This document shows positions 15,758 to 25,633 of a stretch of DNA of 64,000 bases, in pieces. The number at the start of each line of letters is the position of its first letter. Positions within the stretch are counted from its first letter, which is position 1. The notes below the pieces were generated by a model. That model was not told the DNA's origin and ran no database searches. It saw only the letters and a list, made by a program, of their open reading frames with translations. The DNA lies in NCBI RefSeq assembly GCF_030268085.1, contig NZ_BSDE01000009.1, forward strand, positions 1 to 64,000, given 5' to 3'. Position numbers and translations under genes: made by a program. This stretch comes from Geothrix limicola (lineage in GTDB: Bacteria > Acidobacteriota > Holophagae > Holophagales > Holophagaceae).

Positions 15758-16819
15758 ATGAACCCGCGAAAGGAAGGCCATTCATCGGACACTGGAGGCA
15801 TGTCCGCGCCTTCCAGGGGTCCCCGCCCCAACCAACCCACCAAGCCTGGCCGTCCCGCCAAGCCGGGTCTGCATCCGCGCAACCGGCACGCCGGAGGCTA
15901 CGATTTCCCGGCCTTGGTGAAGGCCAGCGCGGATCTCGCCCCCTTCGTGCGGAAGGCCCCCCACGGCGGGCTCAGCATCGACTTCGCCGATCCCGCGGCG
16001 GTGAAGGCCCTCAACCGCGCCCTGCTGGCCGAGGCCTACGGCATCCGGGGCTGGGACATCCCGCCCGGCTACCTCTGCCCGCCCATCCCCGGCCGGGCCG
16101 ACTACCTGCACCACCTCGCGGACCTGCTGGCGGCGGATGCGGACGGCGCGATCCCGCGGGGTCCCGCGATCCGCGTGCTGGACGTGGGCGTGGGCGCCAA
16201 CGCCATCTACCCGATCCTCGGGCACTGCGAATACGGATGGTCCTTCGTGGGTTCCGAGCTGGACGAGGCCGCCCTCGCCGCGGCGGCGCGCATCCTCGCG
16301 GCGAATCCCGGGCTGGCCGAGGCCATCCAGCTGCGACGGCAGCGGGATGCGAAGGCCATCTTTACGGGCGTGATCAAACCCGGCGAGCGCTTCGACCTGA
16401 GCCTCTGCAATCCGCCCTTCCACGCTTCGGCCCACGAAGCCCGGGAGGCCGCCCAGCAGAAATGGCGCAAGCTCGGCCGTGAGGCCGCGTGGCCCGTGCG
16501 CAACCCCGCGCGTAATTTCGGCGGACAGGGTGCCGAGCTCTGGTGCGAGGGCGGCGAGGCGGGCTTCATCCGCCGCATGATCACTGAAAGCGCGACGCTC
16601 GGCGATCGCGTGACCTGGTTCACCAGCCTCGTCTCCAGCTCCGCCTCGTTGCCTGCCATCCACCGCGCCTTGCGCCAAGCCGAGGCCCGGGAGATCCGCA
16701 CCGTGGCCATGGTCCAGGGCCAGAAGCAGAGCCGCTTCGTGGCCTGGACTTTCCTTGATGCCGAAGCGCGGCACAGCCTCCGCGCGGCCGGCGCCGCCCT
16801 CCCGAAGGAGCGTTCATGA
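15758..16819 (+). CDS. rlmF: 23S rRNA (adenine-1618 N6)-methyltransferase
   Basis: A 353-residue protein. The N-terminus is basic ([20 protein letters not shown]) as in RlmF. The catalytic Rossmann region has [20 protein letters not shown] (AdoMet motif I), [11 protein letters not shown] and [13 protein letters not shown], in which NPPF marks N6-adenine methylation. [15 protein letters not shown] and FVAWTF are RlmF-typical. It methylates A1618 of 23S rRNA. Starts at ATG15758; ATG15800 is an alternative. Its stop overlaps the next gene (ATGA). Confidence 0.88.
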   Translation: MNPRKEGHSSDTGGMSAPSRGPRPNQPTKPGRPAKPGLHPRNRHAGGYDFPALVKASADLAPFVRKAPHGGLSIDFADPAAVKALNRALLAEAYGIRGWDIPPGYLCPPIPGRADYLHHLADLLAADADGAIPRGPAIRVLDVGVGANAIYPILGHCEYGWSFVGSELDEAALAAAARILAANPGLAEAIQLRRQRDAKAIFTGVIKPGERFDLSLCNPPFHASAHEAREAAQQKWRKLGREAAWPVRNPARNFGGQGAELWCEGGEAGFIRRMITESATLGDRVTWFTSLVSSSASLPAIHRALRQAEAREIRTVAMVQGQKQSRFVAWTFLDAEARHSLRAAGAALPKERS

Positions 16820-17277
16820 AGCCCCTGCTCTTCGCGTTGGCCCTGGCCACGGTGGGTTCGGTGATCTACCACCTGGGCCAGAAGCTCGTGCCCCCCACGG
16901 CCCATCCCATGGCCGTGCTCATGGCGGCCTACGCCGTGGCCTTCACCCTGTCGGCCCTGGCCCTGCCCCTGCTGCAACCCGCGGGCGCGTCGCAGGCCGC
17001 GGGCCCCTGGCGCCAGGCCTTTGCGGCCATGGCCACAGGCCCGGGCCTGCGCGTGGCCCTGGTGCTGGGCGTGGGCGTGCTGCTCATCGAGATGGGCTTC
17101 CTGCTGACCTACCGCGCCGGGGGCTCGCTGCAGACCTCCAGCGTGGCCGTCAACGGCGCCGGCGCCGTCTTCCTCATCCCCCTGGCGGTCTACCTGTTCC
17201 GGGAGACCTTTTCCATCTCGAAGGTCCTGGGCATCCTGTTGGTGCTGGCGGGACTCGCGCTCATGGCGCGGAAGTAG
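16816..17277 (+). CDS. EamA-like DMT transporter (half-length)
   Basis: A 153-residue membrane protein with about five transmembrane helices. [20 protein letters not shown] opens the first; [21 protein letters not shown] and [19 protein letters not shown] close it, matching EamA repeats. Length is about half that of a full DMT transporter, so it probably works as a dimer. The ATGA overlap with rlmF suggests an operon. Confidence 0.7.
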   Translation: MKPLLFALALATVGSVIYHLGQKLVPPTAHPMAVLMAAYAVAFTLSALALPLLQPAGASQAAGPWRQAFAAMATGPGLRVALVLGVGVLLIEMGFLLTYRAGGSLQTSSVAVNGAGAVFLIPLAVYLFRETFSISKVLGILLVLAGLALMARK

Positions 17278-17316
17278 CCGCCCGAACCACCGACTCCGAA
17301 CCGTCACCGAGGCCCC

Positions 17317-17661
17317 ATGTTCGTGCTGCGCCGCCTGCCCGCCTTCTTCGCCCTGCTGATGCTCGCCGCCCTCTCCCTCCGCCTGGGGCTGAGCCTCCTC
17401 GTGACCGGGCCGCTGACGCTGGCCCTGCTCGTGCTGCTGTTCATCCCGAAGCGCTTCATGCAGACGCTCCTCGGCGCCGTGCTCTGGGGCGGCGTCCTCG
17501 CCTGGCTGGGCATGGCCTGGCTGCGCGCCAACGAGCGCCTGGCCGGCGGACAGCCCTGGAGACGGCTCGTCCTCATCTTCGGGGCCGTGACCCTCTTCAC
17601 CGCCTGGGCCGCCTGGCTGCTGCGTGCGAAGGGCTCGACGCCTGCCGACGAACAGCCTTAG
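17317..17661 (+). CDS. hypothetical membrane protein
   Basis: A 114-residue protein with four hydrophobic segments at about residues 7-24, 27-42, 51-68 and 84-102. Arginine-rich loops (FVLRRLP, AWLRANERLAGGQPWRRL) and the ending RAKGSTPADEQP leave the topology open. It is in the same direction as the transporter, 39 bases downstream, and convergent with glsA. No family recognised. Confidence 0.6.
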   Translation: MFVLRRLPAFFALLMLAALSLRLGLSLLVTGPLTLALLVLLFIPKRFMQTLLGAVLWGGVLAWLGMAWLRANERLAGGQPWRRLVLIFGAVTLFTAWAAWLLRAKGSTPADEQP

Positions 17662-17677
17662 CGGTGATCCCCGGAGA

Positions 17678-18589
17678 TCAGAAGACGGACCAGCCCGTGC
17701 GCGTGGTGAAGCGGTCGAGGGCTTCGACGCCGGCCACGCTGTTGCCGTGGCGGTCCAGGGCGGGACTCCACACGCAAAGCACGCCCCGCTCGGGCAGCAC
17801 GGCGAGGATGCCGCCGCCCACGCCGCTCTTGCCCGGCAGGCCCACGCGGTAGGCGAAGTCGCCCGCGGCGTCGTAGGTGCCGCAGGTGAGCATGATCGAA
17901 TTGATGCGCTTGGCCTCGCTGCGGCTGAGCAGGCGCGAACCGTCGGCCCGCAGGCCGTGGTTGGCCAGGAAGAGCCCCGCCTTCGCCAGGTCCGCGCAGC
18001 TCATGCGCAGGCTGCACTGCCTGAAGTAGTGGTCGAGCACGCGCTCCACCGGGTTCTCCAGATTGCCGCAGCTGGCCATGAAGTGGGCGAGGGCGGCGTT
18101 TCGGTGGCCGTGGGCGGCTTCGGAGGCGGCGACCTCGGCATCCAGGTCCACCGCGGCCTGACCGCTTTCCGCCCGCAGGAAATCCCGCAGCGTGCCCAGC
18201 GAATCGCCCGTCAGGGAGAGCAGGCGGTCGATGAGGATGAGGGCGCCGGCATTGATGAAGGGGTTCCGCGGGATGCCCTTTTCGTATTCCAGCTGCACCA
18301 GCGAGTTGAAGGGATTGCCCGAAGGTTCGCGTCCCACGCGGGTCCACAGGGCCTCGCCGTCCCGCGCCAGCACCAGGGCCAGCGAGAAGGCCTTGGACAC
18401 GCTCTGGATGGAGAAGGGCATCCGCCAGTCGCCGCTGCCGTAGGTGCCCCCGTCCATGGTGGCGAGGGCGATGCCGAAGTGCGTGGCGGGCACCGCCGCC
18501 AGGGCCGGGATGTAGTCGGCCACCTTCCCCTGCGCCGCGAAGGGCGCGGATTCCGAGGCGATGTCGTCAAGGAGCGCTTGAAGGTCCAT
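17678..18589 (-). CDS. glsA: glutaminase
   Basis: A 303-residue GlsA/YbaS-type glutaminase, which hydrolyses glutamine to glutamate and ammonia. It has the serine-dependent fold: MPFSIQSVSKAFSLALVLAR contains the nucleophile S-x-x-K (SVSK). GREPSGNPFNSLVQLEYEKG, NPFINAGALILIDRL, ASCGNLENPVERVLDHYFRQ and YRVGLPGKSGVGGGILAVLP are further conserved blocks. Length is close to the usual 305-310. The start at 18,589 is chosen over an upstream ATG that would add a non-conserved extension. Confidence 0.88.
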   Translation of the reverse strand: MDLQALLDDIASESAPFAAQGKVADYIPALAAVPATHFGIALATMDGGTYGSGDWRMPFSIQSVSKAFSLALVLARDGEALWTRVGREPSGNPFNSLVQLEYEKGIPRNPFINAGALILIDRLLSLTGDSLGTLRDFLRAESGQAAVDLDAEVAASEAAHGHRNAALAHFMASCGNLENPVERVLDHYFRQCSLRMSCADLAKAGLFLANHGLRADGSRLLSRSEAKRINSIMLTCGTYDAAGDFAYRVGLPGKSGVGGGILAVLPERGVLCVWSPALDRHGNSVAGVEALDRFTTRTGWSVF

Positions 18590-18700
18590 GCAAGGAGCAT
18601 AAGCCACGGATCGGCGCGGATGAACCAGATGAAGACGCCCCTTGCCCATCCGTGTTCATCGGTGTTCATCTGGGGCTGATTGTGTCCACCCGGAGTGAAT

Positions 18701-19198
18701 ATGACCCCCTTCGCCGCCGACCTCTTCATCCTGCTCCGCCGCGATCTGCGCTGCTTCGTCCGCGAGGTCGAGAGCTTCCCCGATGACGCGACGCTCTGGC
18801 GCACGCTGCCGGGCATCAGCAACAGCGCCGGAAACCTCGCCCTGCACGTCGTGGGCAACCTGCGCCACTTCCTGGGCGCCGTGCTCGGCGGCACGGATTA
18901 CGCGCGCCACCGCGACCAGGAGTTCGCCCAGCGGGCGGGCACCCGCGCCGAGGTTGTCAGCCTGCTGGAAGCCGCCCTCAGCGACGTGGAAACCGGCCTC
19001 AAGGCGCTCACGGACGAGACCCTGGCCCAACCCTACCCCCAGGTACTCATGGGCCTCCAGCCGCCCACGGCGCGCTTCCTGATGCACGTCTCGACGCACC
19101 TGGCCTTCCACCTGGGCCAGGCGGGCTACCTGCGCCGCGCGCTGACAGGGGAGGCCGGGGCCACCGGAGGCATGGGCATCCAGGAACTGGCGGACTGA
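18701..19198 (+). CDS. DinB-family protein (DUF1572-like)
   Basis: A 165-residue four-helix protein. SNSAGNLALHVVGNLRHFLG holds the first metal-ligand histidine and FLMHVSTHLAFHLGQAGYLR the H-xxx-H pair. GGTDYARHRDQEF lies between. CGGAGTG before ATG18701 supports the start. It is divergent from glsA. The function is unassigned. Confidence 0.78.
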   Translation: MTPFAADLFILLRRDLRCFVREVESFPDDATLWRTLPGISNSAGNLALHVVGNLRHFLGAVLGGTDYARHRDQEFAQRAGTRAEVVSLLEAALSDVETGLKALTDETLAQPYPQVLMGLQPPTARFLMHVSTHLAFHLGQAGYLRRALTGEAGATGGMGIQELAD

Positions 19199-19283
19199 TC
19201 AGGCGACGCCGCCGGCCCTTGAGGCGCTCCCACGGCGGGCGCAGAATCGGAGACATTCGTCGGATCAGCTCCGGGGAGGACCC

Positions 19284-20027
19284 ATGCCGCTTCAAGGAAA
19301 CGTCGCCCTCGTCACCGGAGCCAGCCGCGGCATCGGTGCGGCCGTCGCCAAGGCCCTCGCGGCCCAGGGTGCCGCAGTGGCCGTGAACTATTTCGGATCC
19401 GAGGACGCGGCGCTCGGCGTCGTCAGCGACATCCAGGCCGCCGGAGGCCGGGCCATGGCCGTGAAGGCCGACGCCCGCGATCAGGCCCAGGTTGAGGCCA
19501 TGGCCGCCACCGTGAAGGCGCAGCTGGGGCCCATCGGCATCCTGGTGCTCAACGCGGCCATCGGCTTTCCCATGGCCGCCTTCCAGCATTACCCCTGGGA
19601 GGCCTTCGAATCCAAGATCCTCGGCGAACTGGGCGCCGCCTTCCACGGCTGCCGCGCGGTCCTGCCCCAGATGCTGGAGCGGAAGGACGGCGATATCGTC
19701 GCCATCACCAGCGGCCTGGCCCGCGATCCCGGCTGGGGCTTCTGCGCCCACAGCGCCGCCAAGGCGGGCCTGGAGGGCTTCGTGCGGGCCCTGGCCTTCG
19801 AGCTGGGCCCCATGGGCATCCGCGTGAACGCCGTCGCGCCTGGCCTCACACTGACTGACGCCACCGCCAGCCTGCCCGCCAAGCACAAGCAGGCCGCCGC
19901 CGAACACACGCCCCTGCGCCGCAACGGCCAGGCCGAGGATGTGGCCGAAGCGGTGCTCGGTCTCCTGCGGGCCCGCTTCGTCACCGGCGCCACCCTGCCC
20001 GTGAATGGCGGCAGCAGCGTCTTCTGA
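19284..20027 (+). CDS. short-chain dehydrogenase/reductase (catalytic Tyr replaced by His)
   Basis: A 247-residue SDR. The cofactor motif VALVTGASRGIGAAVAKAL and the NAG-like VLNAAIG are present. The active-site serine is in AITSGLARDPGWGF, but the usual YxxxK reads HSAAK (in AHSAAKAGLEGFVRALA), so the catalytic Tyr is a His at about residue 156. The ending FVTGATLPVNGGSSVF is classical. It resembles 3-oxoacyl-ACP reductases in sequence, but activity is doubtful unless another residue serves as the acid. Confidence 0.8.
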   Translation: MPLQGNVALVTGASRGIGAAVAKALAAQGAAVAVNYFGSEDAALGVVSDIQAAGGRAMAVKADARDQAQVEAMAATVKAQLGPIGILVLNAAIGFPMAAFQHYPWEAFESKILGELGAAFHGCRAVLPQMLERKDGDIVAITSGLARDPGWGFCAHSAAKAGLEGFVRALAFELGPMGIRVNAVAPGLTLTDATASLPAKHKQAAAEHTPLRRNGQAEDVAEAVLGLLRARFVTGATLPVNGGSSVF

Positions 20028-20102
20028 AACGGGGTGGACCGATTCACGCCCTCCGAATATGGAACGAAGCGACGATTGAATCACCCCTCTTTTCATCACT
20101 GT

Positions 20103-20158
20103 CCATCATCGTCCATCACCGGTTGATTTCTTCTTTTGCCAGTGATGGACGGTGATGG
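20103..20158. terminator. long inverted repeat downstream of the SDR gene
   Basis: CCATCATCGTCCATCACC (20,103-20,120) pairs with AGTGATGGACGGTGATGG (20,141-20,158) with few mismatches, enclosing a 20-base pyrimidine-rich loop. It follows the SDR stop by 75 bases. It could be a terminator or a repeat-type palindrome; there is no long T run. Confidence 0.45.
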
Positions 20159-20284
20159 AAAGGCCGAGCCCCACCCAATCCACAAATATGATGCGGTTCC
20201 AGGCCACCCGGCTCACTGGATCATGCCGAGGGATTGCTCCGAGGCCCCGAGGGGCAGCACACTGAACGTCCCTTCGAGGTGCCC

Positions 20285-20770
20285 ATGCCCCCCACCCTTC
20301 GCGCCGGCCTGATCCTCGGCCTCTCCGTGGCCGCCTGGACCTTCGTCATGGGCCTCACGGGCTGGTACAAGCATCCGGCGCTCCACAGCCTCTTCTTCCT
20401 CGTCATCCCTTTGGAGATTGGCATCCTGCTCTGGACCCTGCGCGGCACGGCCCCGGGCGCGGGCTACGGCCGCCAGGTCTGGAACGGGGTGAGCACTTCG
20501 CTGCTGGCCTCGATGATCATCTACGGCGCCAGCCTGCTCTTCACCACCGTCGTCTTCCCCCACTACTTCCAGGAACTCGAAACCCTGGGCCGCCAGATGA
20601 TGGCCAGGCAGGGCCTGAGCCCCGATCAGATCGAAGCCGCCGTGCGCGCCAGCGCACCCATGCAGACCCCCCGCGCCAGCGCCATGGCCGGCGCCATCGG
20701 CACCGTCGTGACCGGCGCCCTCACCTCCATCCTCGCGGCGGTGTGGCTGCGAAAAAAAGGAACTCGTTAA
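20285..20770 (+). CDS. DUF4199-like membrane protein
   Basis: A 161-residue protein with four hydrophobic segments. It starts TLRAGLILGLSVAAWTFVMG, has LHSLFFLVIPLEIGILLWTL and a soluble helix QELETLGRQMMARQGLSPDQ before the last membrane segment VVTGALTSILAAVWLRKKG. This order fits the DUF4199 family. The function is unknown. The start at 20,285 is the only ATG directly before the first helix. Confidence 0.6.
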   Translation: MPPTLRAGLILGLSVAAWTFVMGLTGWYKHPALHSLFFLVIPLEIGILLWTLRGTAPGAGYGRQVWNGVSTSLLASMIIYGASLLFTTVVFPHYFQELETLGRQMMARQGLSPDQIEAAVRASAPMQTPRASAMAGAIGTVVTGALTSILAAVWLRKKGTR

Positions 20771-20801
20771 CCGCAGAAGGCGCGGAGACCGTAGAGAGGC
20801 C

Positions 20802-21245
20802 TCACCGCTCTACGCGGATATCGGCCACGAGATCGAGCGGGAAGCTTCGGCCCGCGAGGGCGTCCTCCAGGCAGCGCAGCACCCAGCCGGAACGCAGGGG
20901 CGCCGCGCCCAGTTCCTCGGGTGTGAGCCAGTGGCAGCGGAGGATGTCGGGATCCTCGGGCACGGCGTCCAAGCCCTCGGGCACGGTGCCCCGGTAGCAC
21001 ACGCGGAAGTAGTCGCTGCCGTTGGCGGCCTTCAGGGGATAGAGCCCCACGATGGACTGAGGGGTGAAGGCGAGGCCCGTCTCCTCGCGCACCTCGCGGC
21101 GCACGGCATCCAGCAGCGATTCGCCGGGTTCGACGTGGCCCGCGGGCTGATTGATGACGGGCCGCCCCGTCACCTTGTCAGGTTCTTCCACAACGAGGAA
21201 GCGGCCCCGGCGTTCGATGATCGCGGCAACCGTGAGGGCCCACAT
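20802..21245 (-). CDS. NUDIX hydrolase (NudJ-like)
   Basis: A 147-residue protein. The NUDIX box GHVEPGESLLDAVRREVREE TGL is at about residues 35-57. FLVVEEPDKVTGRPVINQPA before it and FTPQSIVGLYPLKAANGSDY after it resemble phosphatase NudJ/NUDIX members acting on nucleotides or thiamin precursors. Its ATG overlaps the TGA of the preceding DUF4337 gene, so the two are translated together. Confidence 0.82.
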   Translation of the reverse strand: MWALTVAAIIERRGRFLVVEEPDKVTGRPVINQPAGHVEPGESLLDAVRREVREETGLAFTPQSIVGLYPLKAANGSDYFRVCYRGTVPEGLDAVPEDPDILRCHWLTPEELGAAPLRSGWVLRCLEDALAGRSFPLDLVADIRVER

Positions 21246-21775
21246 CAGACGCGGAAGAAGAGGAAGAAGCCGTTGGCGAAATAGACCATCCCGACCACGC
21301 CCACCACGAGGCCCGCCCAGTAGACGGGCTGCTTCTTCATCAGGGCCGCGATGGACGACAGCAGGATGGCGATCTGCAGGAAGATCACGGCCAGTCCGAA
21401 GGGCGCGCCGTGCTTCTGGGCATCGGTCTTGGCGTCTTCGAAGCCCCGGGCCTTCTTGTCGATGTCGGCCTTCTCGCCCTCGTACTTGGCGACCTTCTTC
21501 TCCACGTCGGCGAGGCTCTTCTCCAGCACGGGCAGCGCGGTCTTCGGCGCCAGTTCGATCTCCCGCTTCAGGCGCAGGGCCTCCACTTCGTAGAGGTTCC
21601 CCTTGATGCCCTTGGCCTGGTAGTGGGCCCATTCATCCGAGGCCATGGCCTGGTTCAGCACGGTCTTCGTCGAATAGCCGCCCCCCTTGAAGGTGGCCAG
21701 CGTCGCGCACACCGCGAGGATGACCGTCGTGAGGGCCAGCAGGTTCAGCCAGGGTTCCTTCTTGTCGTCAGCCAT
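21245..21775 (-). CDS. DUF4337 membrane protein
   Basis: A 176-residue protein: MADDKKEPWLNLLALTTVIL is the N-terminal membrane helix. NQAMASDEWAHYQAKGIKGN is the DUF4337 signature. A long coiled-coil (EKSLADVEKKVAKYEGEKAD) spans about residues 80-115, and two C-terminal membrane helices follow. It is upstream of and overlapping the NUDIX gene. Confidence 0.8.
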   Translation of the reverse strand: MADDKKEPWLNLLALTTVILAVCATLATFKGGGYSTKTVLNQAMASDEWAHYQAKGIKGNLYEVEALRLKREIELAPKTALPVLEKSLADVEKKVAKYEGEKADIDKKARGFEDAKTDAQKHGAPFGLAVIFLQIAILLSSIAALMKKQPVYWAGLVVGVVGMVYFANGFFLFFRV

Positions 21776-21823
21776 GGGCCTTGTCCTCCGAACCCATGAT
21801 CATACAAAAGGCGGCCTGGCCGT

Positions 21824-23014
21824 TCACTCCCAGCCACGGTCGTCCAGGTGGTAGCGCTGGCGGAGGTCGCGGCGTGTGCCGGGGAAGACATCGGCGCGCC
21901 GGGCCTCGTCCTCGATGTCCCGCGAGCGGCTGCGCAGATTCTCCAGGGCCTGGCGCAGGTCGGTCAGTTTGGATTCGTGTCCCTTCACCGGGATGCCTTG
22001 GAGAGCCCCCTTCTCCCACAGCGCATAGAAATTCCGATCGAAGGTGCCCACCACCTTCCCGTCCCAGTAGTAGGTGAGGAAGCGGGCGAAGGCCCCTTCC
22101 ATCTGATCGGCGGAGCGGGCGAGCGCGGCCACCTGAGCCGCGTAGCGCCGCGTGCCCTCCTCCCGTGTCTGGTCGGATTCGCTCGGGCCCTTCCCCTTCC
22201 AAAGGCCCGTCGTTTCCTCGTTCGAGGCCGGCGCCACGAAGGCCAGCTGCAGGGGGCGGCCTTCCAGCAGCGCCTTGGCATGGTCGATGGCCACGGCGAA
22301 GTTCAGGCCCTGACTGCCTCGGAATCCCATGGTGTTGATGCCCACCACCCGGCCTGCGCGATTGAGGAGGGGGCCGCCGCTGTTACCGGGATTGAGGGCG
22401 GTGTCGGTCTGCAGCACGACGACCTTGTCCAGCTGCCGCAGGCTGCTGACGATGCCGCGGGTCGCGGTGTTCTGGAAGACGCCGAGGGGCGTGCCGATGG
22501 CGAGCACCTCCTGCCCCTGACGAACCTCCTGAACGGTGCCGAGCTCGAGGAAGGAGCGGTCGGCAGCCGGTGCGGCACCCGAGGCCATGAGGCCCAGCAC
22601 GGCGAGGTCGTAGTCCGGAGAGGTGGCGAGAATCCGCGCATCCAGCAGGCTGTTGTCGGAGAGCCGCAGCTTCACGTAGCTCTGGCCGGCGATGACGTGA
22701 TGGTTAGTGAGGAGGCGATCCCGGCTGATGAAGAAGGCGCTGCCCCGACCCGCCGAAGTCTCCACCACCACCACGGCGGGCATGGCCTTGGCGAGGATGT
22801 CTTCGGTCGATGGGGCCGAAGCCAAGTTGGCGACAGGGGCGGGTCCGGGGACCGGCTCGCTGGCCATGGGCGCCGGGACCGCCACAGGGGCCTGCGGCGG
22901 AGGCGCGGCCCTGCGCCCCTGCATCCACAGCACAAGGCCCGCACCGCCCGCGCCTGCGAGAGCCACGCCCGCGAGGAGGATCAGGGTGTTCAAGGTCGTG
23001 CGTGATTCGGCCAT
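21824..23014 (-). CDS. membrane-anchored trypsin-like (HtrA-type) serine protease
   Basis: A 396-residue protein. One N-terminal membrane anchor (LILLAGVALAGAGGAGLVLW) and a proline/alanine spacer lead to an S1C protease domain. The triad is visible: His in LLTNHHVIAG (about residue 105), Asp in DYDLAVLGL (about 137) and Ser in NPGNSGGPLL (about 213). No PDZ domain follows; a coiled C-terminal region (RQALENLRSRSRDIEDEARR) takes its place. It is probably a periplasmic quality-control protease. Confidence 0.82.
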   Translation of the reverse strand: MAESRTTLNTLILLAGVALAGAGGAGLVLWMQGRRAAPPPQAPVAVPAPMASEPVPGPAPVANLASAPSTEDILAKAMPAVVVVETSAGRGSAFFISRDRLLTNHHVIAGQSYVKLRLSDNSLLDARILATSPDYDLAVLGLMASGAAPAADRSFLELGTVQEVRQGQEVLAIGTPLGVFQNTATRGIVSSLRQLDKVVVLQTDTALNPGNSGGPLLNRAGRVVGINTMGFRGSQGLNFAVAIDHAKALLEGRPLQLAFVAPASNEETTGLWKGKGPSESDQTREEGTRRYAAQVAALARSADQMEGAFARFLTYYWDGKVVGTFDRNFYALWEKGALQGIPVKGHESKLTDLRQALENLRSRSRDIEDEARRADVFPGTRRDLRQRYHLDDRGWE

Positions 23015-23065
23015 GGGGCCCTCGAAGATGCCCCCATCCTGAGGTCAATGCCCGCCCAGATACAA

Positions 23066-23089
23066 GCAGGGCGCCTCGCGGCGCCCTGC
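23066..23089 (-). terminator. terminator hairpin of ahcY
   Basis: GCAGGGCGCC-tcgc-GGCGCCCTGC forms a perfect 10-bp stem with a 4-base loop, 20 bases after the ahcY stop. The T run is weak (TTGTAT on the minus strand), so it may act with a factor or serve both strands. Confidence 0.6.
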
Positions 23090-23109
23090 CTTCAAGACAT
23101 GATGGGTTT

Positions 23110-24525
<1,416 letters not shown>

Positions 24526-24587
24526 GGGACCTCCTCGAAGGGCCGGGCGACGGATGGGGAGCCACCTCATCGACCCGATTCAGGGTT

Positions 24588-24672
24588 GAGGTGAGCGCCG
24601 TTCCTGGTCGATGCGCCCGAGCCTGAGATCCCAAACAGCCCATCTGCCGGGTCCTGCAGCGCTCCTCGGACG
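24588..24672 (-). promoter_or_regulatory. SAH riboswitch upstream of ahcY
   Basis: Read on the minus strand, the leader contains CGAGGAGCGCTGC, then CAGGCTCGG, then AACGGCGCTCACC in order. These are the hallmark segments of the SAH riboswitch: CGAGG pairs with CTCGG, and GAGCGC/GGCGCTC form the pseudoknot helix. Known members sense S-adenosylhomocysteine and turn on ahcY. The element ends about 60 bases before the ahcY start. Confidence 0.92.
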
Positions 24673-24727
24673 CCATCAGATTAATCGGTTCCGACAGGGA
24701 TTCGAAGGCGGGATTTTTCAAGTTCAC

Positions 24728-24890
24728 ATATCTGTCATGTTTAATAAATAATTTAAAATTAAATTACATTTTTTAATTATTAAAATAATTATAATTATTA
24801 TAAATTTTGAAAATTTTGTCACTTAATTATGACTTATTTTTATTTATTAAAATTATAAGACAAACCATAATAGAACTTACAAATCGGCAC
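24728..24890. other. extremely AT-rich intergenic stretch
   Basis: About 160 bp, nearly all A and T, with runs such as AATAATTATAATTATTATAA and TTTTTAATTATTAAAATAA. It lies between the divergent ahcY and comEA genes in a chromosome that is otherwise GC-rich. No gene or hairpin terminator is convincing. It probably contains the comEA promoter. A nucleoid-protein binding site is possible. Confidence 0.6.
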
Positions 24891-24929
24891 AACTCTCGAT
24901 TGGATTGGTTTGCCTGAAAGGAGGCAACC

Positions 24930-25115
24930 ATGTCCAACCCCTTCACCACCATGGCCTTGGCGCTCGCCCTGGCCCTCCCCCTCGCCGCGGCTCCCGCGGG
25001 CACCACCCGGGCTCCCCAGCGCCCCATCAATTTGAACAGCGCCGGCGTGACCGAGCTCATGCAGCTGCCTCGCATCGGGCAGAAGACGGCGGAACGGATC
25101 ATCGCCTTCCGCAAG
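24930..25115 (+). pseudogene. comEA: comEA-like gene, 5' half (interrupted by the transposon)
   Basis: AAAGGAGGC lies just before the ATG. The 62 codons encode a signal peptide (TMALALALALPLAAAPAG) followed by the first helix-hairpin-helix: PINLNSAGVTELMQLPRIGQ and KTAERIIAFRK. ComEA-type proteins bind incoming DNA in the periplasm during natural transformation. The element enters after codon 62 (AAG). The truncated frame runs on 53 codons into transposon DNA, to 25,274. The other half is at 63,499; joined, the protein is 104 aa. Confidence 0.93.
25111..25115. repeat. left copy of the 5-bp target duplication GCAAG
   Basis: GCAAG precedes the left end TGTCGGATCC. The same five bases follow the right end at 63,494-63,498. 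A 5-bp duplication is the normal outcome of Tn7-like transposition. Confidence 0.93.
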
Positions 25116-25190
25116 TGTCGGATCCAAGATTCTTTGCGAATGATCAGTAATGGATGCGACTCTCCATTACGTTATGCAAATATCCAACAT
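25116..25190 (+). repeat. left transposon end with TnsB-site-like repeats
   Basis: After TGTCGGATCCAAGATTCT, copies of a TGCRA core start at element positions 20 (TGCGAATGATC), 40 (TGCGACTCTCC) and 60 (TGCAAATATCC), i.e. every 20 bp. Tn7-type TnsB binds such spaced repeats. The first two also occur at the right end. Confidence 0.7.
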
Positions 25191-25233
25191 CACCCAATAG
25201 ATCCACCTCTGCATAAACAACTATTAATCACAC

Positions 25234-25268
25234 AATTGGACCAGTCACATTTTGTGACCAGTCCAATT
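25234..25268. promoter_or_regulatory. imperfect palindrome near the left end
   Basis: AATTGGACCAGTCACA and TGTGACCAGTCCAATT face each other around a 3-base loop, with two central mismatches. It could be an operator or a weak terminator for reading out of comEA. No gene is adjacent on the plus strand. Confidence 0.4.
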
Positions 25269-25298
25269 CCTTGAACTCTGCATGTCGACAAATAGCCG

Positions 25299-25457
25299 TT
25301 AAGGCTCCCTCAGGCACCAGTCCGGGATGCGTTCCTCCTGTGCCTCCAGGCTCAAGCCGAAGCCTGCTTGGTCGAGGTAGACCATGCCCCTGACCTTGGT
25401 AGCCTTAAGACCAACCCAGATCAATTTGTTGCCTTTTACAATGCAGTCAACACCCAT
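25299..25457 (-). CDS. small hypothetical protein or gene fragment
   Basis: A 52-residue frame beginning MGVDCIVKGNKLIWVGLKAT and ending RIPDWCLREP. It has normal codon use and a hydrophobic-strand pattern but no clear ribosome-binding site. A stop codon lies three codons before the ATG. It may be the end of a broken gene. No family recognised. Confidence 0.35.
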   Translation of the reverse strand: MGVDCIVKGNKLIWVGLKATKVRGMVYLDQAGFGLSLEAQEERIPDWCLREP

Positions 25458-25541
25458 ACATTGCTAGGTGTCGTCGCCAACAGGGCTGTTCAGCCTTGAG
25501 GCTATGGGTCGCCGAACGGTAGGAGGTCTCTACAACACACA

Positions 25542-25574
25542 AAGCAAAGCCCACCATCGCTGTGGGCTTTGCTT
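25542..25574. terminator. strong bidirectional hairpin
   Basis: AAGCAAAGCCCAC and GTGGGCTTTGCTT form a perfect 13-bp stem with a 7-base loop. It lies downstream of the RHS-tip/immunity pair (minus strand) at 25,634 and probably ends that transcript. Confidence 0.75.
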
Positions 25575-25633
25575 GCATCAACAACCTGGATGAAGCTTTG
25601 AAAAGCAAGAATTGCGGCTAGTAGAAAGCCTTA

